Part shown: positions 26,249-34,822 of the stretch, piece by piece
How positions within the stretch are numbered: position 1 is the stretch's first letter
Layout of the letters: each line of letters begins with the position of its first letter
NCBI GenBank assembly: GCA_937926175.1
Contig: CALANV010000030.1
Location: forward strand, 124,001-188,000
Source of the DNA: an uncultured Rhodospirillales bacterium
Lineage (GTDB): Bacteria > Pseudomonadota > Alphaproteobacteria > CACIAM-22H2
DNA length: 64,000 bases
Reading direction: 5' to 3'
The notes under the pieces: generated by a model
What the model saw: only the letters and a program-made list of their open reading frames with translations
Database searches by the model: none
What the model was told of the DNA's origin: nothing
Program-made: the position numbers and the translations under genes

Positions 26249-26334
26249 TGGTGCCCCAGGCCGGACTTGAACCAGCACGCCCTTGCGGGCAACAGATTTT
26301 GAGTCTGCCGCGTCTACCGTTCCGCCACTGGGGC
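26249..26334 (-). tRNA. tRNA-Leu (anticodon CAA)
   Basis: Read on the minus strand from 26334, an 86-base cloverleaf folds: acceptor GCCCCAG/CTGGGGC plus discriminator A and encoded CCA. The anticodon stem is GCAGA/TCTGT with loop CTCAAAA, giving anticodon CAA. The long variable arm (TGCCCGCAAGGGCGT) is typical of class II Leu tRNA, and the T-loop reads GGTTCAAGTCC. Leu tRNA genes are frequent integration targets, and the SPARTA operon lies just past this 3' end. Confidence 0.95.
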
Positions 26335-26550
26335 ACGCCGCGATCTGCGGATGCGCACGGGGAAAGCGCCCGCGCATCATAGTGAAGCGCAAGGTGGGGT
26401 CAACAGCGGCGGGAGCTTTCACCGCGCATTGCTGCTGTATTGCCGTGCCTTCGGCGTCACCGGCGCCCGGACATGGACACCCTTCCCTTGCCCGCTCGTC
26501 CACATGCCCGGCGCACGCCGCCCCCTTCGCGTTCCTCGGCGGCTTCACAT

Positions 26551-27264
26551 TCACACCGCGCCGAAGTCGCGGGGGCGGAGGCCGGCGTGGAACCAGGTGA
26601 GAAAGCTGTAGATGTCGTAGACGGGGCGCCCGAGATGGGCGCGCAGACGCGCGGCATAGGGCACCATGTTGGTGCATTCGAGCACGATCGCGCCCACCTC
26701 GGGGTGGCGGCGCACGAGCGCCTCGCCGGCCGCGATCACGTCGGCCGCGGCCGCGGCGACGTCGAGCGTGGGTGCGTCCCCGAGGAACACGCGCGTGAAC
26801 TCGGAGCCGCCCTCGGTGCCCATTACCGGCGTGTCGGCTGGCGCGCCGACGGCAACAAGGTGGTCGGGCGTCAACGCCGCCGCGTTCACGGTCAGCACGC
26901 CGACGCGCTTACCGGGGGGAAGCAGCGCCTGCACCAGCGGCACCTGCATCAGACTGCTGGTCGCGACCGGCACGGACAGGCGCGCGGCGAGTTCACGCTG
27001 ATAGAGCGCGAGAAAGCCGCAGGTCGTGGCAATGCCGTCGGCGCCCTCGCGCACCATTTCCTCGGCGGCCGCGACGAACGCGTCGATCAGGCCGTCGGCG
27101 CGGTCGACCACGACGCGCCGGGCCGAGGCGCCGCGCACGACCTTGAACGCCACCGGAAACGGCCACGTGTCGGGATTGCCGATGTCGCCGAGGATGCGGG
27201 GAAAGCGCGTCTCGAGCATCAGGATGCCGAGCCGCGCCTGTCCTAAAGGGTTCCTGTCCGTCAT
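26551..27264 (-). CDS. Aspartate/glutamate racemase family protein
   Basis: The best start is ATG 27264 (MTDRNPLGQARLGILMLETR), giving 237 residues, the normal size; the longer upstream reading is Arg-rich and lacks homology. The two catalytic cysteines are visible: in GIATTCGFLALYQ (about residue 97) and IVLECTNMVPY (about residue 198). The family racemises or isomerises Asp, Glu, hydantoins and related acids. The nearby opine/D-amino-acid-type dehydrogenase genes suggest a shared catabolic route, though the strands and a 630-base gap separate them. Confidence 0.85.
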   Translation of the reverse strand: MTDRNPLGQARLGILMLETRFPRILGDIGNPDTWPFPVAFKVVRGASARRVVVDRADGLIDAFVAAAEEMVREGADGIATTCGFLALYQRELAARLSVPVATSSLMQVPLVQALLPPGKRVGVLTVNAAALTPDHLVAVGAPADTPVMGTEGGSEFTRVFLGDAPTLDVAAAAADVIAAGEALVRRHPEVGAIVLECTNMVPYAARLRAHLGRPVYDIYSFLTWFHAGLRPRDFGAV

Positions 27265-27594
27265 CGATTCGGATTTACCACCGAGGCCGCGACGAACACA
27301 AAGCCGGCGCCGCAGGCAACCGGATCGAACGTGACGTCCGCGCGGCTCCGAACCCGCCGCCCACGCAACGGAATTATCAAAGCACCGCGCCTGAACCTTC
27401 TTCGTCGTTCGAGTTCGCCGAACGACTCGCCAAGACCGCAACGAACATGAGGTCGCTATGCCCGGCGCACACCGGATTCGATTCCCTGGTCTCCCCGGTC
27501 GTCCGCGCAGTTAATCACCGCGTAAGCGGTTTCGTAAGATTTCGCGGCTAGGGTCGGTCGGACATCACGCATACACCTTGCCGCGACTTCTTCC
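27265..27594. other. Intergenic region with dispersed-repeat remnants
   Basis: These 330 bases between two divergent genes contain CGCCAAGACCGCAAC (27428-27442), 14/15 identical to 20742-20756. They also hold stretches such as ACCACCGAGGCCGCGACGAA (from about 27268) that resemble the ACCACGAAGG-type unit at 20.6-20.85 kb. No gene recognised. Promoters for both neighbours should lie here. Confidence 0.4.
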
Positions 27595-27861
27595 ATGAAC
27601 GACTCCGCCGCGCTCACCGCTGGACTTCTCGCCGTTTTCATCGATGTACTGCGCGTGCTGGACCGCAAGGGCGTGCTGCCCAAGGAAGAGCTCTATGCGG
27701 CGCTGACCGAGTCGCTCGCCGCCGTGCCGGACGGCGAGATCAATCACCCCAAGCACGCGGTGCTGCGCTTCCTGGTCGAAGGTCTCGATCCGGGCCCCAA
27801 ATCGCCCACGCCGCCGCGGCGCGATCACCTACGCGTCATCGAGGGCGGCAACGCCGAATAG
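27595..27861 (+). CDS. Small conserved-looking hypothetical protein
   Basis: The 88-residue protein has a helical N-terminal part (TAGLLAVFIDVLRVLDRKGV, LPKEELYAALTESLAAV) and a charged tail (RRDHLRVIEGGNAE). Codon use is genome-like and the N-terminus is convincing. It resembles the small helical proteins often annotated as hypothetical in alphaproteobacteria. Function unknown. It converges on the dehydrogenase alpha-subunit gene 35 bases away. Confidence 0.65.
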   Translation: MNDSAALTAGLLAVFIDVLRVLDRKGVLPKEELYAALTESLAAVPDGEINHPKHAVLRFLVEGLDPGPKSPTPPRRDHLRVIEGGNAE

Positions 27862-27896
27862 AGCGGCGGCCGCGTCAAGACGAGATCGAGACATCA

Positions 27897-29291
27897 TCAA
27901 GGCGTCGCGGCGGCGGCCGCAAAGGCCCCTGCCGGCACCGGGCGCACCGGCGGTCGCACGGTCGGCAGATCGACGTCGGCGACCGGGACGCCCATCCCAA
28001 GCGCCGTCAGGTGCTGCACGGCCGGCGCGCAGGTACGGCCCTGACACAACCCCATGCCGGCACGCGTCGCGAGTTTCACCCCGCGCGGCTGGGCGAGCCC
28101 CAGACCGAAGGCCCGGTCGAGATCGGCGCGCGTCACCCCTTCGCAGAGGCAGACGACGGTCTCGGGCGTCGTCGCGGCGAAGATTCCGGGCCGCAGTCCC
28201 GACCATTCGGCCATCGCGTCGCGAAAGGCGGCGATCGCCGGAAGCCGCGCCCGCGCGCGGACGACGCGTTCGGCAAGGGCCATATTCTGCCGGCCGAGGC
28301 GACGCGCGATCGCGTCGGCAACGAGAACGCCGTCGACAAGCGCGGCGTCTGCGCCGTGAATGCCGGCGACGTCGCCGGCGACGAAGATGCCGTCGACCGT
28401 GGTCGCGAGATCGGTGTCGCGGCGCACGTGCCAACCGCCCCAGCGCGGATCGAAATCGTGCCGGCAGCCGGCGAGCTGCGTCAGCTCCGTGTTGGGGCGC
28501 AGACCATGGCCCAGGCCGACGATTTCGGCGGCGATCGTGCGATGGCCGTCGGCGCGCGGGCGCCAGTCGGCATCGAGCGGCGCGACGACGACGCGCTGCG
28601 CCCGGCCTTCCCCTTCCACTGCGATCACGGCATGGCGCCGCAGCACCGGCACGCGCGCACGATGAAGCGCCAGCACATAAGAGAGGCCGCGCGCGAGCAG
28701 GCCCGGCCGGCGCGCGAGTCCTGTGAGCTGGCGCAGGTTCGGCGGCGGCGCGGCATCGACCACCGCCGCAACCGGTGCGCCGGCGGCAAGGAGCTGGGCC
28801 GCGACGAGATAGAGGAGCGGCCCCGCGCCGCCGAGCACGACCGGCGCCGCAGGCACGAGGCCCGAGCCCTTGAGCAGAAGCTGCAGCCCGCCCAACGCAT
28901 AGACGCCGGGAAGATCCCAGCCCGGCACCGGCACGCTCACCTCCAGCGCGCCCGTGGCGATGACGAGAAAACGCGGCGTGAAGGATTCGATGCGTCCCTC
29001 GGTCCCGCGCGCCCAGACGCAGGGGCCCGGATGAATCGCGATGGCCTCGTGCCCGGCGCGGTGATCGACGTGTTGCGCATGGCGTGCGAGTGCTGCGCGC
29101 AACGCGGCACCGCGTGGATCGACGCCGGGCAGGTCGCGCGCATCGTCCGTATCCGCGCGGAAGATCTGGCCGCCGGCGCGCGGATTGTCGTCGAGCAGGA
29201 CGGAGGCGATGCCGGCCTCGGCGAGGCAGATCGCGGCGGTGGCGCCGGCGGGCCCGGCGCCGATGATGAGCACCTCGGGCGATGCGCTCAT
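27897..29291 (-). CDS. FAD/BFD-domain subunit of an opine/D-amino-acid dehydrogenase (OoxA/HcnB-like)
   Basis: From ATG 29291 the 464 residues begin with an FAD Rossmann motif (VLIIGAGPAGATAAICLAEAG). A second nucleotide-binding region follows (PVVLGGAGPLLYLVAAQLLAAG), then the FAD-closing motif DGIFVAGDVAGIHGADAALV. A C-terminal BFD-like [2Fe-2S] domain has cysteines in VVCLCEGVTRADL and GLCQGRTCAP. This is the alpha-subunit architecture of octopine/nopaline oxidase, HCN synthase B and D-hydroxyproline dehydrogenase. Its start overlaps the 2Fe-2S gene stop by four bases, so the two are coupled. Confidence 0.88.
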   Translation of the reverse strand: MSASPEVLIIGAGPAGATAAICLAEAGIASVLLDDNPRAGGQIFRADTDDARDLPGVDPRGAALRAALARHAQHVDHRAGHEAIAIHPGPCVWARGTEGRIESFTPRFLVIATGALEVSVPVPGWDLPGVYALGGLQLLLKGSGLVPAAPVVLGGAGPLLYLVAAQLLAAGAPVAAVVDAAPPPNLRQLTGLARRPGLLARGLSYVLALHRARVPVLRRHAVIAVEGEGRAQRVVVAPLDADWRPRADGHRTIAAEIVGLGHGLRPNTELTQLAGCRHDFDPRWGGWHVRRDTDLATTVDGIFVAGDVAGIHGADAALVDGVLVADAIARRLGRQNMALAERVVRARARLPAIAAFRDAMAEWSGLRPGIFAATTPETVVCLCEGVTRADLDRAFGLGLAQPRGVKLATRAGMGLCQGRTCAPAVQHLTALGMGVPVADVDLPTVRPPVRPVPAGAFAAAAATP

Positions 29292-29575
29292 GCGTCGACG
29301 CTGCGTGCAATGCGCATGCCCGCGCGCACGACGGCGCGGCAGGCGCGCTGGCCCGGCTCGCCGTCGATCGCGACCACGCATTGAAAACAACTGCCCATCA
29401 GGCAGAAGGGGCCACGCGCGGCACCCTGGCGCGGCCCCGCGCCGAAATCGATGAGGCCTTCGACGAGCAGCGCCGCCGCCAGATTCTCGCCCTCGGGCAG
29501 CCGCACCTCGCGGCCGTCGAAGGTGACGGCGACGCGCGGCGCAGACTCGGCAAGACGGCGGAAAAGAACGGACAT
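29288..29575 (-). CDS. (2Fe-2S)-binding subunit of the dehydrogenase (OoxC/HcnA-like)
   Basis: The 95-residue protein (ATG 29575) is a plant-type ferredoxin-like module. The N-terminus is VTFDGREVRLPEGENLAAAL, and the cluster cysteines lie in PFCLMGSCFQCVVAIDG with a fourth in GQRACRAVV. In HcnABC/OoxABC enzymes this gamma subunit passes electrons from the flavin subunits. An ATG ten codons upstream (29605) is a possible alternative start. First gene of the minus-strand pair and divergent from the DAO subunit, so the shared 183-base gap holds both promoters. Confidence 0.87.
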   Translation of the reverse strand: MSVLFRRLAESAPRVAVTFDGREVRLPEGENLAAALLVEGLIDFGAGPRQGAARGPFCLMGSCFQCVVAIDGEPGQRACRAVVRAGMRIARSVDA

Positions 29576-29758
29576 GATCGGATCGTGCGGCGATATCCGC
29601 ACCATTAACAAGGTAGACGCGCCGCCCGCACAAGGATTTTGTGCAAGACAGGTTCGGCCGCCCGCGGAAAAACCGGCCGACACCGCCACCGATCCGTCGG
29701 GCAGGCATCGCTTGCCGCGCGGAATTGGCACGGCCTATGCTTGCCGGCGGAGATTCGA

Positions 29759-30943
29759 ATGCAGACCATCGAAGCCGATATCGCGGTGATCGGCGCTGGC
29801 ATCATCGGCGCATCATGCGCGTATCATTGTGCCAAGCGCGGTCTCAAGGTCGCGCTGATCGATGCGGGCGTGCCCGCCGGCGGCACGTCGGGGGCGTGCG
29901 ACGGCTACGTCGCGGTATCATCGAAGAAGCCCGGCCTCGTCATGGAGCTCGCGCTTGAGAGCAAGCGCCTCTACCCGCACCTGGTAAGGGTACTGCCGCG
30001 CGACGTCGAGTACAGGGAAACGGGCGGCATGCTTCTCGTCGAGGACGCAGCCGACATGGACAAGCTCGGCGCCCATGTCGCTGCCCTCGAGTCGATCGGC
30101 GTGCCGGTCGAGTTCCTGGACAGGCGCGCCCTGCGCGAGGTCGAGCCAAATTTGAGCCCGGCGCTTCATGGTGCGTTCCGCTGTCCGATCGAGGCGATCG
30201 TCAACCCGTATCTGATGACGCTCGCGCTCGTCGAAGGCGCGATCGCGTACGGCGCCCGCACGTTCTGGCAGACGCGGCCGACCGCGTTCGATGTCGTAGG
30301 CAGCCGCATCGCGGCGATGATGACGGGGCAGCTCACCTTGCGCGCCGAGCAGTTCGTCTTCGCGGCCGGCGTATGGAGCGAGGATCTCGGCCGGCAGGTC
30401 GGCGTCCCGCTTCCGGTCATTCCACGGAGGGGCGAGCTGGTGGTGACGGCGCGGAGCAAACCGCTCGCGCGGCATTATCTTCTGTCGGCGAAGTATCTGG
30501 TGGCGAAGGCCGACCCGGAGGCGGCCAGGACATCGACGGATCCGCGCGTGCGGCTGGGCCACGGCTTCGCCATGGAGGTCAACGCGCATGGCCAGTGCAT
30601 CATCGGCTCGACCCGCAGCTTCGTCGGGCACGACCGCCGCACGACGCCCGAAGGCATCGCCGTGATCCTGAGCGAAGCGGTCAAACGCGTGCCGGCGCTC
30701 GCCGGCGTGCCGGTCTTGCGCGTCTTCGCCGGGCTGCGGCCCTATGTCGACGACAAGCGGCCGATCATCGGGCGCAGCGGCGCGCTCTCGAATCTGCTGG
30801 TCGCGACGGGGCACGAGGGCGACGGCATCTGCCTGTCCGCGATCACCGGACATCTGATCGCCGAGCTCGCGACCGGACGGCGCCCGTCGCTCGACATCGG
30901 CGAACTGTCGCCGGACCGGTTCCGCACCGCGCTGGCGGCGTAG
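29759..30943 (+). CDS. DAO-family FAD-dependent oxidoreductase (OoxB/HcnC-like beta subunit)
   Basis: ATG 29759 starts a 394-residue D-amino-acid-oxidase-family protein. The FAD motif is ADIAVIGAGIIGASCAYHCA, followed by GGTSGACDGYVAVSSKKPG, the substrate-domain region CIIGSTRSFVGHD and the C-terminal FAD motif VFAGLRPYVDDKRPIIG with GHEGDGICLSAITG. It probably oxidises the C-N bond of an amino acid or opine, feeding electrons to the HcnA/HcnB-like subunits encoded divergently. It is followed at 12 bases by tctB, so uptake and oxidation appear to be one operon. Confidence 0.88.
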   Translation: MQTIEADIAVIGAGIIGASCAYHCAKRGLKVALIDAGVPAGGTSGACDGYVAVSSKKPGLVMELALESKRLYPHLVRVLPRDVEYRETGGMLLVEDAADMDKLGAHVAALESIGVPVEFLDRRALREVEPNLSPALHGAFRCPIEAIVNPYLMTLALVEGAIAYGARTFWQTRPTAFDVVGSRIAAMMTGQLTLRAEQFVFAAGVWSEDLGRQVGVPLPVIPRRGELVVTARSKPLARHYLLSAKYLVAKADPEAARTSTDPRVRLGHGFAMEVNAHGQCIIGSTRSFVGHDRRTTPEGIAVILSEAVKRVPALAGVPVLRVFAGLRPYVDDKRPIIGRSGALSNLLVATGHEGDGICLSAITGHLIAELATGRRPSLDIGELSPDRFRTALAA

Positions 30944-30955
30944 CGGAGGCGCCCG

Positions 30956-31417
30956 ATGACCGACATGACGCCGGGCCGTGCGCGCATCGGACAGAACGTC
31001 GGCGCCGGGTTGATGTTCGTGGCGGCCGGTCTCGGCGGCCTCTACCTGTCGCAGGATCTCGAGCCCGGCAGCGCGCTGCGCATGGGGCCCGGCTATTTCC
31101 CGCGCCTCTTGTGCTGGCTGCTGGTCGCAGCCGGCGTCATCATCGCGCTGCGCGGCGCCATCGCCGGCGACAGCGCGATCGCGCGCTGGCACCTGCGGCC
31201 GCTCGTGTTCGTGCTGGGCGGGGTGATGGCATTCCGCTACCTGATCGAGCCCGCGGGACTCGCGCTTGCCTCCGTCGTCACGGTGCTGCTGTGCGCGGCC
31301 GCCAGCCGCGAGTTCCGGCTGCGCGAGGCGATCGTGCTGTCGATCGGACTCGCCGTCGGCGCGATTGCGGTGTTCGTCTACGCACTGCGCCTGCCGATGG
31401 CGGTATGGCCATGGTGA
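30956..31417 (+). CDS. tctB: Tripartite tricarboxylate transporter small membrane subunit (TctB)
   Basis: The 153-residue protein has four predicted membrane helices (about 13-30, 47-63, 78-94 and 101-145 as two). It has the TctB-type RMGPGYFPRLLCWLL motif (GPGYFP) between helices 1 and 2. The gene lies between the DAO-subunit gene and tctA. ATG 30956 or 30962 are both possible; the first is 12 bases past the upstream stop. Confidence 0.9.
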   Translation: MTDMTPGRARIGQNVGAGLMFVAAGLGGLYLSQDLEPGSALRMGPGYFPRLLCWLLVAAGVIIALRGAIAGDSAIARWHLRPLVFVLGGVMAFRYLIEPAGLALASVVTVLLCAAASREFRLREAIVLSIGLAVGAIAVFVYALRLPMAVWPW

Positions 31418-31465
31418 GGCGGACGTGATGACAACGACGTCGTCGCATAGGGGCCGCTAGCGTCC

Positions 31466-32965
31466 ATGGACGTCTTCGACAACCTCGCGCTCGGGTTCGC
31501 GGCGGCGCTGACGCCCATGAACCTGCTGTTCTGTCTGGTCGGCGCGCTGATCGGCACGCTGGTGGGCGTGCTGCCAGGAATCGGACCGGCGGGCACGATC
31601 GCGCTCCTGCTGCCGATCACCTATTACATGTCGCCGCTCACCGCCCTCATCATGCTCGCCGGCATCTATTACGGCGCGCAGTACGGCGGCTCGACCACCG
31701 CCATTCTGATCAAGCTGCCGGGCGAGTCCTCGTCCGTCGTGACGACGCTGGACGGTCACGCGATGGCGCGCAAGGGCCGCGCGGGCGCCGCCCTCGCCAT
31801 CGCCGCCCTCGTATCGTTCTTTGCCGGCACGGTCTCGACCGTTCTGCTGGCGGTCGCGAGCCCGCCGCTCTCCGCGCTCGCGCTGCGGTTCAGCGCGCCG
31901 GAGTATTTCGCGCTGATGGTGTTCGGCCTGATCGGCGCGGTCGTGCTGGCGCAAGGCTCGCTGATCAAGGCGGTGGCGATGGTGCTGCTCGGCCTGCTGA
32001 TGGGGCTGACCGGCACCGATCTCAACTCCGGCCAGCAGCGCTTCACCTTCGGCATCGCCGAGCTTGCCGACGGCATCAACTTCGTCACGCTCGCCATCGG
32101 CGTATTCGGCATCACCGAGATCCTGATCAACCTCGAACAGCAGGTGACGCGCAAGCTCGATGCGGTGATCGGACGGCTGTGGCCGACGCGCGAGGAAGCC
32201 CGCGCGGCCGCCCCCGCCGCACTGCGCGGCACGGCCATCGGCGCGATCCTGGGCGTGCTGCCCGGCGGCGGCGCGCTGCTCTCGGCCTTCGCCGCCTACA
32301 CGGTCGAGAAGAAACTGGCGCGCGATCCGTCGCGCTTCGGCAACGGCGCAGTCGAGGGCCTCGCCGCACCCGAAGCCGCCAACAACGCGGGCGCGCAGAC
32401 CTCGTTCATCCCGCTCCTCACCCTCGGCATTCCCTTCAACCCCGTCATGGCGCTGATGATCGGCGCGATGACGGTGTTCGGCATCACGCCGGGGCCGGGC
32501 GTCATCACCAATCAGCCCGAACTGTTCTGGGGCGTCGTCGCGTCGATGTGGATCGGCAACCTGATGCTGATCATCATCAACCTGCCGCTGATCGGCATGT
32601 GGGTGCAGCTCCTCAAGGTGCCGTACCGGCTGCTCGCGCCGTCCATCCTGCTCGTCTGTTCCATCGGCGTATACAGCCTGAACAACTCGCCGTTCGAGGT
32701 GGGGCTCGCCGCCCTGTTCGGGCTGATGGGTTACGCTTTCCACAAGTTCGGCTGCGAGCCGGCGCCATTGCTGCTGGGTTTCATCCTGGGACCGCTGATG
32801 GAGGAGAATTTGCGCCGCGCCCTGCTGCTGTCGCGCGGCGACCCGATGATCTTCATCGAGCGGCCGATCAGCCTGGGCCTGCTGATCCTGTCGGCGGCGT
32901 TGCTCGTCCTCGTGCTGATGCCGGCGATCGGCCGCGCGCGCGAGGCCGCATTCAGGGAAGAGTGA
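31466..32965 (+). CDS. tctA: Tripartite tricarboxylate transporter large membrane subunit (TctA)
   Basis: The 499 residues have about 12 membrane helices with the duplicated TctA signature. The first copy is LVGVLPGIGPAGTIALLLP with YGAQYGGSTTAILIKLPGE; the second is LGVLPGGGALLSAFAAYTVE with EAANNAGAQTSFIPLLTLGIP. It transports organic acids together with TctB and the binding protein TctC, driven by ion gradients. Length is standard. ATG 31466 lies 49 bases after tctB. Confidence 0.95.
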   Translation: MDVFDNLALGFAAALTPMNLLFCLVGALIGTLVGVLPGIGPAGTIALLLPITYYMSPLTALIMLAGIYYGAQYGGSTTAILIKLPGESSSVVTTLDGHAMARKGRAGAALAIAALVSFFAGTVSTVLLAVASPPLSALALRFSAPEYFALMVFGLIGAVVLAQGSLIKAVAMVLLGLLMGLTGTDLNSGQQRFTFGIAELADGINFVTLAIGVFGITEILINLEQQVTRKLDAVIGRLWPTREEARAAAPAALRGTAIGAILGVLPGGGALLSAFAAYTVEKKLARDPSRFGNGAVEGLAAPEAANNAGAQTSFIPLLTLGIPFNPVMALMIGAMTVFGITPGPGVITNQPELFWGVVASMWIGNLMLIIINLPLIGMWVQLLKVPYRLLAPSILLVCSIGVYSLNNSPFEVGLAALFGLMGYAFHKFGCEPAPLLLGFILGPLMEENLRRALLLSRGDPMIFIERPISLGLLILSAALLVLVLMPAIGRAREAAFREE

Positions 32966-33186
32966 ACGCACATGCTTCGACCGGCCCGACGCGCCGAAAG
33001 GACGCTCGCATCTCGCCATCCCTCGTCGGAGGGAGAGATCGCCCGGTCCGACTCACCATGGAACCGGACCATGCCGACGACCGATCCGCGATCTGCATTT
33101 CGGTCATGGCGATCCTACGCCGGTGCAATTGCGCGAATTCGGGCCTTAAGTCCACACTCGACCGATCAACCCGGGAGAAACAACCA

Positions 33187-34164
33187 ATGAAGCCGACACA
33201 CATCCTCTCGCTCGTCCTGGGCCTCGTCGTGGCGGCGTTCGCCGTCCCCGCGGGCGCACAGCAGAACTGGCCGACCAAGCCGATCAAGATCGTGTCGGGA
33301 TTCCCGGCCGGCTCGGGCGTCCACATCGTGGCGCAATGGATCGCCGAGCCGATGAGCAAGGCACTGGGCCAGAACGTCATCGTCGAGCCCCGCACCGGTG
33401 CCGGCGGCAATGTCGGCAGCGAATACGTGGCGAAGTCGCCGCCCGACGGGCATACGCTCTATCTCGGCACCGCGGGGACGCACGCGATCAACGCCTCGCT
33501 TTATCGCAAGCTGCCGTTCGATGTGCAGAAGGACTTCGCGCCGATCACGATCCTGGGCGACGTGCCGAACATCCTCATCGTCAACAAGGACGTGCCGGCG
33601 AACAACCTGCAGGAATTCCTGGCGCTGGCGCGGGCCAATCCCGGCAAGCTCAACTACGGCTCGAGCGGCAACGGCACGTCGATGCATCTGGCCGGCGAGC
33701 AGTTCAAGTACATTGCCAAGGTCGACATCGTGCATGTGCCTTATCGCGGCTCGCCGGCGGCAACCGCCGATCTGCTCGCGGGCCAGATTCAGGCGATGTT
33801 CCACCAGGTGCCGACTGTGATCGGCCAGATCCGCGAGGGTGCATTCCGGCCGCTGGGCGTCACCACGCGCGAGCGCGTCAAGGCGCTGCCCGACATACCG
33901 ACCATCGCCGAGGCAGGCCTGCCGGGCTACGAGTCGTCGACGTGGTACGGCCTCTTTGCGCCGGCCGGCACGCCGAAGCCGACCATCGACCGCATCAACC
34001 AGATCGTCGTCGCATCGATCAAGGAGGGCGACGTCGGCAAGAAGATGGAAGCCGCGGGCATCGTGCCGATGACCTCCACGCCCGAGGAATTCGCCGAGAT
34101 CATCGACCGCGACATCAAGCGCTGGCGCGAGGTGATCGAGCGGACCGGCACCAAGCTCGATTGA
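33187..34164 (+). CDS. tctC: Tripartite tricarboxylate transporter substrate-binding protein (TctC/Bug family)
   Basis: ATG 33187 (GGGAGAAAC upstream) gives 325 residues with a signal peptide (VPAGAQQ cut near residue 25). Bug-family motifs are WPTKPIKIVSGFPAGSG, ARTGAGGN-like PRTGAGGNVGSEYVAKS and the ligand-loop GSSGNGTSMHLAGEQFK, with HVPYRGSPAATADLLAGQI later. Here tctC follows tctBA after a 221-base gap, unlike the more usual tctC-B-A order, so it may have its own promoter. The preceding oxidoreductase suggests an amino-acid-derived ligand, but Bug specificity cannot be read directly. Confidence 0.93.
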   Translation: MKPTHILSLVLGLVVAAFAVPAGAQQNWPTKPIKIVSGFPAGSGVHIVAQWIAEPMSKALGQNVIVEPRTGAGGNVGSEYVAKSPPDGHTLYLGTAGTHAINASLYRKLPFDVQKDFAPITILGDVPNILIVNKDVPANNLQEFLALARANPGKLNYGSSGNGTSMHLAGEQFKYIAKVDIVHVPYRGSPAATADLLAGQIQAMFHQVPTVIGQIREGAFRPLGVTTRERVKALPDIPTIAEAGLPGYESSTWYGLFAPAGTPKPTIDRINQIVVASIKEGDVGKKMEAAGIVPMTSTPEEFAEIIDRDIKRWREVIERTGTKLD

Positions 34165-34309
34165 CCGGCGACGGGTCGGTACGGCCGGGAGCCGATCGAG
34201 CTGAACCGCCGGGAATAAGCGCGGCCGCATGGCCGTTGTGGGATCGCGCGCGGCGGAACATGGAATGGTCCAAACAGGCCGCCCGCGCCGTGACAGGGGA
34301 CTGAATTCC

Positions 34310-34798
34310 ATGCGCAAGCGCATGATCGCAAGCATCGTCGCCCTCGCCCTCGTGGCCGGCTGTGCCGGCCAGGGCGGGCCGGGCGACTATGGCGTCAACA
34401 AGACCACGGCCGGCGGCCTTCTTGGCGGCATCGGCGGCGCCGTCGCCGGCGCCCAGTTCGGCAAGGGTCGCGGCCAGCTCGCGGCGGTCGCGGCCGGCAC
34501 GCTTCTCGGCGCGCTGATCGGCTCCGAGATCGGCAAATCGCTCGACAAGGCCGACCAGGCCTATGCCAACCGCGCCTATGCACAGGCCCAGACGGCGCCG
34601 ATCGGCCAGACCATCGTCTGGTCGAATCCCGAAAGCGGCCACAGCGGCACGATCACGCCCGTGCGCGAGGGCCACATCCCGGCGACCGGCGAATACTGCC
34701 GCGAGTTCCAGCAGACCGTGCAGATCGGCGGCCAGACACAGCGCGCCTATGGCACCGCCTGCCGTCAGCCGGACGGCAGCTGGCGCGTCGTTCCGTAA
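34310..34798 (+). CDS. Glycine-zipper lipoprotein (RT0821/Lpp0805-like surface antigen)
   Basis: ATG 34310 (AGGGGA upstream) gives 162 residues. A lipobox (LVAGCAG) is followed by a two-helix glycine zipper (GGLLGGIGGAVAGAQFGKG and AVAAGTLLGALIGSEIGKS) and a small C-terminal domain with two cysteines (GEYCREFQQTV, AYGTACRQPDGSW). This matches the outer-membrane surface-antigen family common in alphaproteobacteria. Exact function unknown. It begins 145 bases after tctC and is probably independent. Confidence 0.82.
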   Translation: MRKRMIASIVALALVAGCAGQGGPGDYGVNKTTAGGLLGGIGGAVAGAQFGKGRGQLAAVAAGTLLGALIGSEIGKSLDKADQAYANRAYAQAQTAPIGQTIVWSNPESGHSGTITPVREGHIPATGEYCREFQQTVQIGGQTQRAYGTACRQPDGSWRVVP

Positions 34799-34822
34799 TC
34801 CGCCGATACCGGGCGCGCCGGC

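Noticed and set aside
31457..33019. 520-codon minus-strand frame opposite tctA
   Set aside because: Antisense shadow; Arg/Gln/His/Asp-rich without fold features.
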